A stretch of DNA of 64,000 nucleotides from Bacteroidales bacterium (GCA_016926235.1 JAFGOZ010000220.1:202655-266654), one strand, 5' to 3'. Positions 53,792-63,876 are shown, counted from the stretch's first letter. Numbers and translations are program-made. Notes: generated by a model not told the origin, from the letters alone.

Positions 53792-55750
53792 TTATTCGAC
53801 CAATGACATTGCTATGGGCTCTTTCACCAACGTATCTATTTGGTTTGCCACTCTTTGTTCAGCAGCAACAAGTATTGCTTCCAGCATTTGGGAATAATTC
53901 ATGTTGTTGAGTTTTGCCATTTTAGCAAGGTGTCCATCCCAGCACCAACCCGGGTTGGGATTTACTTCAAGAAGTTTTGGATTTCCATTCCTGTCCAAAC
54001 GCCAGTCGAAGCGGCAATAATCCCTGCATTCAAGGCGTTCCGAGAGTTTAAGACACCATTCTATCATTGCTTTTTCTGTTTCAGCAGGAAGCTTAGCAGG
54101 TATGGATTTTAGTTTTTGAAAATAGGGTGATTCAGGTAGCCATTTGGCCTCATAGCCGCATATACGAGGAAGGTCATCAGGCAATTCGCTGTAGTCTTCC
54201 TCGATAATTGGAAGTACCATATAGTTTTCCGGCGCATTACCAATAACTCCTACCGATAATTCAGCGCCCATCAGGAATTCCTCAACCAGAACAGGTTTGT
54301 CATATCCGAATTTATCCCTTATTCTTACAATGGCATCGTTCAGATCTTCTATATTATTTGCAACACTTTTTTGTGTAATACCAAAGCTGGAATCTCCAAA
54401 GTTTGGTTTTACAATTACAGGGAAATTGATATTCATCTCAAAAAGGTTGTCATCCGGTTTTATAAATATTGCCTTGGCCACAGGAACATCCATTTCTGTA
54501 GCAATACCACGGATAAGCGATTTGTCATAGCAATAAGCAAGGCATTGTGGATTGGATCCTGTATATGGGATTCCCATCATTTCAAGGAATGCAGGAACAT
54601 GCAATTCTTTGGTAGCATCATTATTAAATCCTTCATCACAGAGGTTAAAAACAAAGTCGACTTTCGGTTTAAGTTTAAAAAGATCAGTAAATAAAGTATT
54701 ATGATTATTTATGTATGTAAATCGAAAGTTTTCAAGTTCACTCAGGGCAATCTTTAGTTCATTGATGGTATGCATGTCATCATCATCGAAAACGGAGTCC
54801 GGTTTAATTTTATCCGGACGATTAGGGTCACCCATAAGCACAACTACATTCTTAAATTGTTTTTTAATTTTTTTGGGAGTCCATTCCTTCTTCACTACTG
54901 CGGAAACGATAAGTCTTCGTTCCATCATACCAAGATCCTGGTTGCGTTGGGAATCGGGGCTTATTTGTCCGTGGATAGTAATGTCTTTAAAACCTATTCT
55001 GCCAAATAAAGTTTTAATACTTTCCGGAGTATATAGCCTTTCAGCATAAAACTGGTCCACAATTACGCCTTTGTCAGTATTGGTAACAACTTCACGCGAT
55101 ATTAAACGCTCGTTATCTGCAGCGAGGGTCCGTTCACGGCAAACAAAATGTTTTTTATCGATCCATTCCCAGCTGCGTGGTGAGAAGTTGGTCTTCAGAT
55201 ATTCGCCATCTGCTACGTCAATCAGAAATTTTCCATTGGGTTTGAGTATTCTGAATACTTCTTTAAGAATTTTCAAGTCATCATCAGTGCTTTCAAAATA
55301 GCCAAAGCTATTTCCGAGTATCATTACATAATCAAATGCGTCTGTTTGATAAGGTAGTTTTCGGGCATCCCCTTCTTTAAAGTTTACGCTGAGTCCTTCA
55401 CTATTCGCAGTAGTTTTAGCTTTTTGTATCAAAAAGTGGGAGCGGTCAAGGCCATACAGATTCTTAAAACCATTACGGGCAAGTTCGTTCAGGTGGCGGC
55501 CTTGTCCGCAGGCCAGGTCAAGTATTGCACTGTCATTTTTCAGGTCTAATATGTCAATAAATAATTTTACTTCCTCCTGCGTAATCTTTTTATCTTCAAC
55601 CACATCGGCATCGGTTTTAAGATACATGGAGTTAAAAATTCGTTTCCACCAGTCAGGTTGCAGATACTTTTCAAGATTCTCAACCGGACCAAAGGTTGGC
55701 TGTTTGCTTCGAGTTTTGCCGGAAGCCTTTGAATTTTTGTGATTTTTCAT
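53792..55750 (-). CDS. Methyltransferase / ATP-grasp ligase fusion
   Basis: A 652-residue two-domain protein. Residues about 55-290 form a class I SAM-dependent methyltransferase (motif I ILDLACGQGRH near 76, GDARKLPYQTDAFDYVMIL, ILKPNGKFLIDV), and residues about 315-640 form a D-Ala-D-Ala ligase-like ATP-grasp (FNLCDEGFN, PYTGSNPQCLAYCYDKSLIR, FPVIVKPNFGDSSFGI, DYCRFDWRLDRNGNPKLLEVNPNPG). No membrane part. It probably ligates amino-acid-like units and methylates them; no product is known. Monocistronic with its own terminator. Confidence 0.8.
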   Translation of the reverse strand: MKNHKNSKASGKTRSKQPTFGPVENLEKYLQPDWWKRIFNSMYLKTDADVVEDKKITQEEVKLFIDILDLKNDSAILDLACGQGRHLNELARNGFKNLYGLDRSHFLIQKAKTTANSEGLSVNFKEGDARKLPYQTDAFDYVMILGNSFGYFESTDDDLKILKEVFRILKPNGKFLIDVADGEYLKTNFSPRSWEWIDKKHFVCRERTLAADNERLISREVVTNTDKGVIVDQFYAERLYTPESIKTLFGRIGFKDITIHGQISPDSQRNQDLGMMERRLIVSAVVKKEWTPKKIKKQFKNVVVLMGDPNRPDKIKPDSVFDDDDMHTINELKIALSELENFRFTYINNHNTLFTDLFKLKPKVDFVFNLCDEGFNNDATKELHVPAFLEMMGIPYTGSNPQCLAYCYDKSLIRGIATEMDVPVAKAIFIKPDDNLFEMNINFPVIVKPNFGDSSFGITQKSVANNIEDLNDAIVRIRDKFGYDKPVLVEEFLMGAELSVGVIGNAPENYMVLPIIEEDYSELPDDLPRICGYEAKWLPESPYFQKLKSIPAKLPAETEKAMIEWCLKLSERLECRDYCRFDWRLDRNGNPKLLEVNPNPGWCWDGHLAKMAKLNNMNYSQMLEAILVAAEQRVANQIDTLVKEPIAMSLVE

Positions 55751-56068
55751 TTTTCCTTTATAAATGTATTTAATTGATAATTAAATTGTTGGAAAGGAAT
55801 TTTTGGGTTGCCTTTTTACCAATTATTAAAATTCAAAGTTTACTATTTTTTAAATACATTATTCATTTATTGGGCAAAAAAAATCGAAAATATTGAATAT
55901 TTTTAATTATCTATAAATTAAATATATACGTGGGAGAGTATTCGGCTTTTCTATTTTTATTTTTGTTGCATCCTCGTAATCATTTGGTAATAATTCCATT
56001 ATACAAGAGAACGGTTTTTCTATACGATATCATCATAAGCATTGATCAATCTCATCAAAAATTTTTAT

Positions 56069-56101
56069 AGTTCCGTCAAAAATATTTTTATTTTTGGAAC
56101 T
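56069..56101. repeat. Inverted repeat AGTTCC/GGAACT
   Basis: AGTTCC (56069-56074) and GGAACT (56096-56101) with an AT-rich spacer holding partly complementary A- and T-runs. It may be a protein-binding site or a stem in the xyl regulatory region. Confidence 0.4.
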
Positions 56102-56103
56102 TT

Positions 56104-56120
56104 AACGTAAATTTTACGTT
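56104..56120. promoter_or_regulatory. Candidate operator palindrome of the xyl locus
   Basis: AACGTAAATTTTACGTT (half-site AACGTAA, 3-base centre) lies immediately upstream of the -33 box of the regulator promoter. A natural candidate for the operator of the adjacent NUDIX-type regulator. Confidence 0.6.
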
Positions 56121-56123
56121 TAG

Positions 56124-56154
56124 TTTGTAAATTAAGAGTTTTATTATATATTCG
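56124..56154 (+). promoter_or_regulatory. Candidate promoter of the xyl regulator
   Basis: TTTG (56124-56127), a 19-base spacer, then TATATTCG (56147-56154), which differs in one position from TAnnTTTG. Transcription would start close to 56161, a few bases before the ATG at 56169. Confidence 0.55.
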
Positions 56155-56168
56155 CACAAAATTTTTGC

Positions 56169-56906
56169 ATGAGGACAAACCTTAATCCATTTATTTCTGT
56201 TGACTGTGTGGTGTTCGGTTACGATGACCAGGAGCTTAAGGTGTTGTTAATAAGTCGGGATAAATCGGATGCAAAAAATGAATTGCCTGGCAGGTACAAA
56301 TTACCTGGCGATATGATAATTAAGGGAGAGAGGTTGCAAGCCTCTGCCCAAAGGGTATTATTAGAACTTACCGGCCTTGATGATGTATTTCTTAAACAAT
56401 TTGCTGTTTTTGATGATCCGGAACGATTAAATACACGTGATGACCTAAAGTGGTTGCAAGTCAGCTCAGGAATCGATATTAACCGTGTTGTTACCATTGC
56501 CTACTATGCATTGATAAAGCTGGAGGAAAGCAAGAAGACGAAACTTTCGGTCGCATATAATGCATGTTGGTTTTCAATAAATGAAATTCCGGAGATGATA
56601 TTCGACCATAATGTAATTCTAAATCAGGCGTTATCAACCATGCAAAAGGGCTTGCTTACAGATCCGCATTGTTTTGAGCTTTTACCTGAGAAGTTTACAC
56701 TAAACCAACTCCAAAAGGTTTATGAAACTATATTAAATGTAAACCTTGACAACCGGAATTTCAGGAAGAAAGTTCAGCGGCTGAATTATATTATACCCCT
56801 GAATGAAACGCAAAAAGGCGTTGCCCATAAACCTGCACGTTTTTTCATTTTTAAGAGGGATACATTTGATGAGGTGATGAAAGATCAGACGGGGATGGTA
56901 ATTTGA
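56169..56906 (+). CDS. NUDIX-type transcriptional regulator of sugar catabolism
   Basis: A 245-residue protein: an N-terminal NUDIX domain (about 5-150; NPFISVDCVVFGYDDQELKVLLISRDK, ELPGRYKLPGDMIIKGERLQASAQRVLLELTGL, where the Nudix box is degenerate) and a C-terminal winged-helix domain (about 160-230; FTLNQLQKVYETILNVNLDNRNFRKKVQRLN). This is the architecture of Bacteroides AraR/NrtR-like regulators; the catalytic box here lacks several acidic residues, so it is likely a ligand-binding sensor. The downstream xylB and xylA suggest a xylose regulator. Confidence 0.85.
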   Translation: MRTNLNPFISVDCVVFGYDDQELKVLLISRDKSDAKNELPGRYKLPGDMIIKGERLQASAQRVLLELTGLDDVFLKQFAVFDDPERLNTRDDLKWLQVSSGIDINRVVTIAYYALIKLEESKKTKLSVAYNACWFSINEIPEMIFDHNVILNQALSTMQKGLLTDPHCFELLPEKFTLNQLQKVYETILNVNLDNRNFRKKVQRLNYIIPLNETQKGVAHKPARFFIFKRDTFDEVMKDQTGMVI

Positions 56907-57016
56907 TTAATTTGAAAGTTTTTTATAAAATATATATATGAAGAAGGATAAAGGAGTGAGGAGCCAGAATTCTGACTCCTGAATTCTGAAATTAACTTAA
57001 CTATTAATAAAAAAAT

Positions 57017-58498
57017 ATGCTATTATTAGGATTTGATGTAGGAAGTTCATCGGTAAAAGCCAGTATTGTAGAAGAATCAACGGGTAGATGTCTGGGGTCG
57101 GCTTTTTATCCCAAAACAGAGATGGGGATCATGTCAGTAAAACCGGGTTGGGCTGAGCAGGAACCCGAAAAATGGTGGGCTCATGCCCTGAAGGCCTTAG
57201 ATGAAGCCATAAATATTGCCGGAAGAAAAAAGGATGAAATCACTGCCATTGGAATATCATATCAAATGCATGGCCTGGTGATGGTTGACAAAGACAAGAA
57301 GGTATTGCGTCCGTCAATAATATGGTGTGACAGCCGTTCCGTTGAAATTGGAAATAAGGCATTTCAAAATATTGGGGCTGAAAAATGTTTGGCACACCTT
57401 TTAAATTCACCCGGCAATTTCACTGCTTCAAAATTAAAATGGGTGAAGGACAACGAACCGGATTTATATGCGAAAATTCATAAAATCATGCTTCCCGGCG
57501 ATTACATTGCCATGAAGCTAACAGGAGAAATAACCACTACAAATACAGGTTTGTCTGAAGGTATATTTTTTGATTTTTTAACTAATAGTATTTCTGAAGA
57601 TATACTGAAAGAATACGGGTATTCCAAAGATATTTTTCCTGAAATAGTTGATGTGTTCGCCAATCAGGGTGAAGTAATACAGGCTGCCGCTCAGGAAACG
57701 GGGCTGAAGCCCGGAACAAAAATAGCTTACAGGGCCGGAGATCAACCAAATAATGCATTTTCATTAAATGTTCTGCAACCCGGAGAAATTGCTGCAACAG
57801 CAGGAACTTCAGGTGTAATTTATGGAATTAGTGAAGAGGTGATGTACGATCCGCAATCCCGTGTAAATACATTTGCCCATGTTAACCATAAAGCCGGCCA
57901 AAACCGTTTGGGAGTGCTTTTGTGTGTCAATGGCACCGGTATTCTTAATTCGTGGGTACGTAAAAATGTAGCTGCGGGTATGGATTATGAACAAATGAAT
58001 AATCTGGCAGCAAATGTTCCGATCGGGGCTGAAGGATTATCCATTCTTCCTTTTGGAAATGGCGCTGAACGAATGTTGGGTAATCAGGATAAGGGAGCAT
58101 GCATAAGTAATTTGAATTTCAATATACACAATCAGGCTCATATTATTCGGGCAGCCCAGGAGGGAATTGCTTTTGCCTTTAAGTATGGAATGGAGATAAT
58201 GAAAGAAACAGGCATTCAGCCGTCCATTATCAGGGCAGGGCATGCTAATATGTTTTTAAGTCAGTTGTTCAGGCAAACCCTTGCAAACTTATCGGGAGCT
58301 GTTATTGAGCTTTACAATACCGATGGGGCACAGGGAGCAGCTTTGGGGGCAGGAGTTGGAAGCGGTGCATATACCGGATTTGATGAAGCATTTAAAGGTC
58401 TGGCCCGCGTTAAGACTGTACAACCTGAAAAGGCTGATGTGCCCCAAACAACGGAAGCATTTGAAAAATGGATACTAACACTTGAGAATCAACAATAA
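57017..58498 (+). CDS. xylB: Xylulokinase
   Basis: A 493-residue FGGY-family kinase that phosphorylates D-xylulose. It has the N-terminal LLLGFDVGSSSVKASIVEE (phosphate 1), GISYQMHGLVMVD, and the FGGY-type signature regions ATAGTSGVIYG and IIRAGHANMFLSQLFRQTLANLSG in the C-terminal half. The order regulator-xylB-xylA is the standard D-xylose operon. Start ATG at 57017; xylA begins 29 bases after its stop. Confidence 0.94.
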   Translation: MLLLGFDVGSSSVKASIVEESTGRCLGSAFYPKTEMGIMSVKPGWAEQEPEKWWAHALKALDEAINIAGRKKDEITAIGISYQMHGLVMVDKDKKVLRPSIIWCDSRSVEIGNKAFQNIGAEKCLAHLLNSPGNFTASKLKWVKDNEPDLYAKIHKIMLPGDYIAMKLTGEITTTNTGLSEGIFFDFLTNSISEDILKEYGYSKDIFPEIVDVFANQGEVIQAAAQETGLKPGTKIAYRAGDQPNNAFSLNVLQPGEIAATAGTSGVIYGISEEVMYDPQSRVNTFAHVNHKAGQNRLGVLLCVNGTGILNSWVRKNVAAGMDYEQMNNLAANVPIGAEGLSILPFGNGAERMLGNQDKGACISNLNFNIHNQAHIIRAAQEGIAFAFKYGMEIMKETGIQPSIIRAGHANMFLSQLFRQTLANLSGAVIELYNTDGAQGAALGAGVGSGAYTGFDEAFKGLARVKTVQPEKADVPQTTEAFEKWILTLENQQ

Positions 58499-58527
58499 TT
58501 ATTAATTTCTAACATAACAAAATAAAG

Positions 58528-59856
58528 ATGGAATATTTAATTGGTGAAAAGGAATATTTTCCCGGTGTAGGAAAAATAAAATTTGAAGGTAAGGAATCGA
58601 AAAATCCTTTGGCTTTCAGGTATTATGATGAGAATAAGGTGGTTGGAAGCAAAACAATGAAGGAGCATCTTCGTTTTGCGGCAGCATACTGGCACAGTTT
58701 CTGCGGCGATGGTGGCGATCCATTTGGTAAGGCTACCAGGCCAATGCTATGGAATGAAAAATCGGATCCCATTGAGAAGGCAAAAGCTAAAATGGATGCT
58801 GCTTTTGAGTTTTTTACTAAAATGGGAATCCCTTACTATTGTTTTCACGATTTTGACCTTGTGGAAGAAGGTAAAACGATTATGGAATCCGAGAGCAGGC
58901 TTCGTGCAATGGTAGATTTTGCTTCCGAAAAACAAAAGCAATCGGGCGTGAAACTGCTTTGGGGGACCGCCAACGTTTTTTCTAACCCACGCTATATGAA
59001 CGGCGCAGCTACCAACCCTGATTTTAATGTATTGGTTTACGCTGCCACACAGGTCAAAAACGCTCTTGATGCAACTATTGCTTTAGGTGGCGAAAACTAC
59101 GTATTCTGGGGTGGCCGTGAAGGATATATGACCTTACTGAATACAGACATGAAACGGGAACAGGAACACCTGGCTACGTTTCTGCATAAGGCAAAAGACT
59201 ATGCACGCAAACAGGGTTTTAAAGGTACATTCTTAATTGAACCGAAACCTATGGAACCAACAAAGCATCAGTATGACTTTGATTCGGCAACGGTAATAGG
59301 TTTTCTCAAGAAATTTGACCTTGCAGGCGATTTTAAATTGAATATTGAAGTAAACCATGCAACGTTGGCTGGCCATACATTCCAGCATGAATTGCAGGTA
59401 GCTGCTGACGCACGCCTGCTTGGCAGTATTGATGCCAATCGGGGTGACTATCAGAATGGCTGGGATACCGATCAGTTTCCTATCAATATTTATGAGCTTA
59501 CTGAGGCAATGCTTGTAATCCTTCAGGCAGGCGGATTTACTAATGGAGGCGTCAATTTCGATGCAAAAATCAGAAGAAACTCAACGGATGTTGAGGATAT
59601 ATTTATTGCCCATGTAGCCGGCATGGATGCATTTGCCCGTGCACTTATGGTTGCCAGTGATGTTTTGGAAAAATCACATTACCTGGAGATGAGGAAGAAC
59701 CGCTACCTTTCATATGATAAGGGGTATGGTAAAGCTTTTGAAAATGGAGAATTATCTCTTGAAGATTTAAGGAACATAGCTCTTAACCAGGGTGAACCAA
59801 AACAAATTTCCGGTAAACAGGAGCTTCTGGAGGCTATTATTAATATGTATATTTAG
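58528..59856 (+). CDS. xylA: Xylose isomerase
   Basis: A 442-residue class II (long N-terminal) xylose isomerase. Metal and substrate motifs: [12 protein letters not shown] (His/Asp), [40 protein letters not shown], and [12 protein letters not shown] and [20 protein letters not shown]. It converts D-xylose to D-xylulose for xylB. The size and motifs match the Bacteroides enzymes. Confidence 0.96.
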   Translation: MEYLIGEKEYFPGVGKIKFEGKESKNPLAFRYYDENKVVGSKTMKEHLRFAAAYWHSFCGDGGDPFGKATRPMLWNEKSDPIEKAKAKMDAAFEFFTKMGIPYYCFHDFDLVEEGKTIMESESRLRAMVDFASEKQKQSGVKLLWGTANVFSNPRYMNGAATNPDFNVLVYAATQVKNALDATIALGGENYVFWGGREGYMTLLNTDMKREQEHLATFLHKAKDYARKQGFKGTFLIEPKPMEPTKHQYDFDSATVIGFLKKFDLAGDFKLNIEVNHATLAGHTFQHELQVAADARLLGSIDANRGDYQNGWDTDQFPINIYELTEAMLVILQAGGFTNGGVNFDAKIRRNSTDVEDIFIAHVAGMDAFARALMVASDVLEKSHYLEMRKNRYLSYDKGYGKAFENGELSLEDLRNIALNQGEPKQISGKQELLEAIINMYI

Positions 59857-59880
59857 TTGAATAACTGAAATATAACTAAA

Positions 59881-59915
59881 ATTGAAATAAGTGTATTTTT
59901 TACACTTATTTCAAT
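59881..59915 (+). terminator. Perfect 15-base hairpin after xylA
   Basis: ATTGAAATAAGTGTA (59881-59895) and TACACTTATTTCAAT (59901-59915), loop TTTTT. Located 25 bases after the xylA stop; AT-rich and without a clear U-tail (TTTGC follows), so a terminator or mRNA-stabilising stem. Confidence 0.6.
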
Positions 59916-60114
59916 TTGCAAATTTAAATAGTTACCTTTATGGGTCAAAATACTTAAGCCCGGAGAAGAGATGTTAACTATTTTTTTCACCGAAAAAGTA
60001 TTATACTTCTGCATCCTGCGCCAACCAAATTTTCCGGTATTCCGGATAGTGTTATTATTGTTTTGATTATAATACTATAATTATTAAATAGTAATTTATA
60101 ATATTCAAAGATAT

Positions 60115-60224
60115 CACTTAAAGCCTTTAGACAAGGCAAAACAAATTTTTAAGACCGGAGTCCCGCTCAAGCGGGCTGAGGATTTTAAAAATTTACTTTA
60201 ACGGAGTATCAAGGGTTTTAAGTG
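60115..60224. repeat. Nested imperfect inverted repeat of about 110 bases
   Basis: Three nested arms: CACTTAAAGCCTTT (60115-60128) with AAGGGTTTTAAGTG (60211-60224); AAATTTTTAA (60143-60152) with TTAAAAATTT (60185-60194, within a 10-base stem); and a GC-rich central hairpin CCCGCTCAAGCGGG (60162-60175). Outside coding sequence, between xylA and the pectate lyase gene; could fold as a long RNA stem or be a MITE-like remnant. It ends 49 bases before the lyase start. Confidence 0.6.
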
Positions 60225-60272
60225 TGGACTAAAAGTAAAACCAAATCAACAAGTACATAAACATTTAAAAAC

Positions 60273-62267
60273 ATGAAAAAACTATTACTTATTTTAGGTT
60301 TCGTCCTTGGGATGAACGGGCTTCAGGCTCAGACACTTGCTTTTCCGGGAGCTGAAGGTTTTGGAAGATATACTACCGGTGGCCGAGGAGGTGCAGTAAT
60401 TTATGTTACCAATTTAAATGATGCGGGTGCAGGCAGCTTGCGGGCAGCTATACAGGCATCGGGTGCCAGGACTGTCGTTTTTGCTGTTTCAGGAACTATT
60501 GAGATTCAATCTGACCTGAAGATTTCGAATGATAATATCACGATTGCCGGGCAAACAGCACCAGGAGATGGAATTTGTATTAAAGCTGCTCCGGTTGTTA
60601 TTACCAGCCTTAATAAAACCACTTACAGTAGTCCGACTTTTCAAATTAGCGCAAACAATGTGATAATCAGATATATCCGTTTCAGGCCGGGTGATGAAAT
60701 TAACAATACAGCAGGAGCGGAAAAAGACAGTATTAAGTTCGAAAACGATGGGATTTTTTCTCGAAACAGGAGTAATATTATTATAGACCATTGCTCTGTA
60801 TCATGGGGAAATGATGAGGTATTGAGCAGTTACGATAATACAAATTCAACCATTCAATGGTGTATAATTAGTGAAAGTCTTTACGCATCCTACCATCCAA
60901 AAGGTAATCATGGATATGGAGGCATCTGGGGAGGTAAAGGTGCTACTTTTCACCATAATTTGTTAGCACATCATTCAAGCCGTAATCCGCGTTTTTGCGG
61001 GAGCAGATATTCAAACTTACCCGATCAGGAAAATATAGAACACAGAAACAATGTAATTTATAATTGGGGAGGCAATACTGCTTATGGAGCAGAAGGCGGA
61101 TCGTATAATATTGTAAATAACTATTATAAAAACGGGCCGTATTCAAGTAATGATGACAGGATCATTGCACCAAATGCCGATAATGGAGACAATAGCCAGC
61201 CTGCTGGTGTATGGGGGAAATTCTATATTGACTCAAATTTTGTTTGGGGTTATCCTTCTACAACTGCAGATAACTGGACAACAGGCGTACAGGAAGTTAC
61301 AGCTGCACAAAAATTGGAGATAAAATCTGATAACGTATTATTTGAAATACCTGCTCTTACAAACCATACAGCAGTTGAGGCATTTGAATATGTTCTTGCT
61401 TATGCCGGTGCTATACTTCCTAAAAGAGATACAGTTGATGCAAGAATTATACAGGAAGCAAAAGACGGAACATATACCTATGGATATTTTGGAAGAATTG
61501 ATTCACCCACCGATGTGGGAGGATGGCCTACTTTAACCTCAGCTACTGCACCTGTGGATACGGATAACGATGGGATGCCCAACGAATGGGAAAAGGTACA
61601 TGGCCTGGATACCGCCAATGCAGCTGACAGAAATACAATTTCGGACCCAAATGGTTATACCAATCTTGAAGTATACCTTAATTCGCTTGTTGATTCAATA
61701 GAATATCTTATTCGTCCTGTGAATATGACTTTAACGGCAGAAAATGACAGTGTTGTTAAAGTCAGATGGGATGATTATTCAGATAATGAAACAAATTTTG
61801 TAATTGAAAGAAAGATTGACGGAGAATTTCAGGCAATTAAGACAACTGATGCAAACGATACAGTGTATTACGATTCAATACCGGATTATGGGCATTACTG
61901 TTATCGTATGAAAGCGATCAATGCGAAACTCAGTTCATTTTATACCGATTCTGTAAGTATTGACATCCTGACAACTACTCCTAATATGCTCGCACAGCAA
62001 GAGATTCACCTGGAATGTTATCCTAACCCTTTTACCAATAATATGCATATAACATTCCAACTTGAAAAGTCAGACATAGCAAATATTACTCTTTATGATA
62101 TGACTGGTAAACGTTTAGGGACTATCTTTCACCAGGCAGTAAAGGCAGGTTCGAATGAATTAATTTGGAATGGTACTATGGATGGAAAAACCCTGGATGC
62201 CGGATTGTATTTTATAACTATTCAATTACATGATAACGTTATTAGTAAACGGATAATTAAACAATAG
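60273..62267 (+). CDS. T9SS-exported pectate lyase-like protein (PL1-type beta-helix)
   Basis: A 664-residue exported enzyme. Signal peptide MKKLLLILGFVLGMNGLQAQ, then a right-handed beta-helix of PL1-type (about 22-420; FPGAEGFGRYTTGGRGGAVIYV, RAAIQASGARTVVFAVSGTIEI, NDNITIAGQTAPGDGICIK, IRYIRFRPGDE, IIDHCSVSWGNDEVLS), a DxDxDG calcium loop (DTDNDGMPNEWEK), an FnIII-like domain (about 480-560), and a T9SS sorting domain (LECYPNPFTNNMHITF ... YFITIQLHDN). Degrades pectin-type polymers by beta-elimination; the exact polymer is inferred. Confidence 0.88.
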   Translation: MKKLLLILGFVLGMNGLQAQTLAFPGAEGFGRYTTGGRGGAVIYVTNLNDAGAGSLRAAIQASGARTVVFAVSGTIEIQSDLKISNDNITIAGQTAPGDGICIKAAPVVITSLNKTTYSSPTFQISANNVIIRYIRFRPGDEINNTAGAEKDSIKFENDGIFSRNRSNIIIDHCSVSWGNDEVLSSYDNTNSTIQWCIISESLYASYHPKGNHGYGGIWGGKGATFHHNLLAHHSSRNPRFCGSRYSNLPDQENIEHRNNVIYNWGGNTAYGAEGGSYNIVNNYYKNGPYSSNDDRIIAPNADNGDNSQPAGVWGKFYIDSNFVWGYPSTTADNWTTGVQEVTAAQKLEIKSDNVLFEIPALTNHTAVEAFEYVLAYAGAILPKRDTVDARIIQEAKDGTYTYGYFGRIDSPTDVGGWPTLTSATAPVDTDNDGMPNEWEKVHGLDTANAADRNTISDPNGYTNLEVYLNSLVDSIEYLIRPVNMTLTAENDSVVKVRWDDYSDNETNFVIERKIDGEFQAIKTTDANDTVYYDSIPDYGHYCYRMKAINAKLSSFYTDSVSIDILTTTPNMLAQQEIHLECYPNPFTNNMHITFQLEKSDIANITLYDMTGKRLGTIFHQAVKAGSNELIWNGTMDGKTLDAGLYFITIQLHDNVISKRIIKQ

Positions 62268-62271
62268 AAAA

Positions 62272-63876
62272 ATGAGAAAAGAGAATATCAGATTTTTCGT
62301 AATAGTATTTATTCTAATTAGTAAAATAAATGCGATATCCCAGGTTTGGTCACCTGACCTGGGTAATGGCAAGTACAAGAACCCTGTTATTTGGGCAGAT
62401 TACTCAGATCCAGACATCGTGCGTGTGGGTGATGATTTTTATATGACAGCGTCGTCGTTTAATTGTGTACCTGCTTTGCCAATACTGCATTCAACAGATC
62501 TGGTAAACTGGGAGATTGTGAACTACGCAGTGAAGCGTTTCCCGGATGAACATTACGACATAGTTCAACATGGCAATGGCGTGTGGGCCCCTTCCATTCG
62601 TTTTCATGATGGCTGGTACTACATTTACTGGGGAGATCCGGACAGAGGTATTTATATGGTACGTACACAAGATCCCGGAGGCGATTGGGAAGCACCTGTT
62701 TTGGTAAAAAAAGCATTTGGGAACATTGATGCCTGCCCGCTTTGGGATGACGATGGCAGGGTGTATCTGGTACATGCTTTTGCAAACAGCAGGGCAGGTG
62801 TGAGCCATATACTTCAGGTTCAGGAGCTCACTGAAGACGGCTCAGATGTAACCAAAAACAGGGATATTGTCATTCATGGCTTACCTGATAATATGACGCT
62901 CGAAGGTCCTAAGTTTTATAAAAGAAACGGGTATTATTATATTTTTGCCCCCGCGGGCGGTGTCCCAACAGGATGGCAGATGGTATACCGGTCAAAGAAC
63001 GTGTTTGGACCCTATGAAGAAAAAAAGGTGCTTGAGCAGGGCACAACCAATATCAATGGTCCCCACCAGGGGGGCTGGGTTGAACTGGAGAACGGTGAAA
63101 ACTGGTTTGTCCATTTCCAGGAAGTACTGCCTTATGGCCGTATTATTCATTTGCAACCTGTCAAATGGGTGGATGGTTGGCCAGTAATGGGCATTGATGA
63201 AGATGGTGACGGGACAGGCTTTCCGGTAACGGAATACAAGAAGCCCACGGTAAAAGTAAAATCCGGAATAAAAGTGCCTCAAACATCTGATGAATTTAAT
63301 GATAATACGTATAACCTGGCATGGCAATGGCAGGCAAATTACTATGATCACTGGTATTCACTTACAAAAAACCCTGGTAACCTGCGGCTTACTGCACAAT
63401 ATAATCCTAACCCGGGCTCTATTTGGATGGTCCCCAATATTATAGCTCAAAAACTGCCTGCTCCTGAATTTACAGTAACTGTTAAAATAGATGGTATTAA
63501 CCTGAAAAGCAGGGAGAAGGCGGGATTGGCCATGCTGGGACTTGACTATTCGTATCTGGCAATCTCACCAAAAGGTGATGGTTATGAACTAAAACTGGCA
63601 GTCTGTAATTCTGCTGACAGGGGATATACGGAGCAGATAACGGATAAAGCGGATGTTAAAAGCGGAGTTGTATATCTGCAATTGGTATATACGCAAGATG
63701 CCAAATGTCAGTTTGCCTATAGTGAAGATGGTAAGACATTTACGAATATCGGCAAACCTTTTACCGTTTCCGAGTTAAAATGGATCGGGGCAAAAGTCGG
63801 GCTTTTCGTAGTGTCAACCCAGGAAACAGGAATAAAAGGCTATGCTGATTTCGACTGGTTCAGGATAACTAAATAA
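62272..63876 (+). CDS. GH43 glycoside hydrolase (beta-xylosidase/arabinofuranosidase-like)
   Basis: A 534-residue exported GH43 enzyme. After a signal peptide (MRKENIRFFVIVFILISKINAISQ) comes the five-bladed propeller: general base D46 in WADYSDPDIVRVGDDFYM, a pKa-modulating Asp in FGNIDACPLWDDDGRVYL, and the acid in MTLEGPKFYKRNGYYYIF. The C-terminal half is a beta-sandwich (FTVTVKIDGINLKSREKAGLAML) as in GH43 subfamily 12-type enzymes. It follows the lyase gene by 4 bases and supplies xylose or arabinose for the xyl genes upstream. Confidence 0.92.
   Translation: MRKENIRFFVIVFILISKINAISQVWSPDLGNGKYKNPVIWADYSDPDIVRVGDDFYMTASSFNCVPALPILHSTDLVNWEIVNYAVKRFPDEHYDIVQHGNGVWAPSIRFHDGWYYIYWGDPDRGIYMVRTQDPGGDWEAPVLVKKAFGNIDACPLWDDDGRVYLVHAFANSRAGVSHILQVQELTEDGSDVTKNRDIVIHGLPDNMTLEGPKFYKRNGYYYIFAPAGGVPTGWQMVYRSKNVFGPYEEKKVLEQGTTNINGPHQGGWVELENGENWFVHFQEVLPYGRIIHLQPVKWVDGWPVMGIDEDGDGTGFPVTEYKKPTVKVKSGIKVPQTSDEFNDNTYNLAWQWQANYYDHWYSLTKNPGNLRLTAQYNPNPGSIWMVPNIIAQKLPAPEFTVTVKIDGINLKSREKAGLAMLGLDYSYLAISPKGDGYELKLAVCNSADRGYTEQITDKADVKSGVVYLQLVYTQDAKCQFAYSEDGKTFTNIGKPFTVSELKWIGAKVGLFVVSTQETGIKGYADFDWFRITK

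Larger units (their letters stand above)
55751..56168. other. Intergenic region holding the xyl regulatory sites
   Basis: 418 bases between the divergent ATP-grasp fusion and the NUDIX regulator. The left 300 bases are AT-rich with nothing recognised; the last 100 bases hold the inverted repeat at 56069, the operator-like palindrome at 56104 and a promoter at 56124. Confidence 0.5.
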
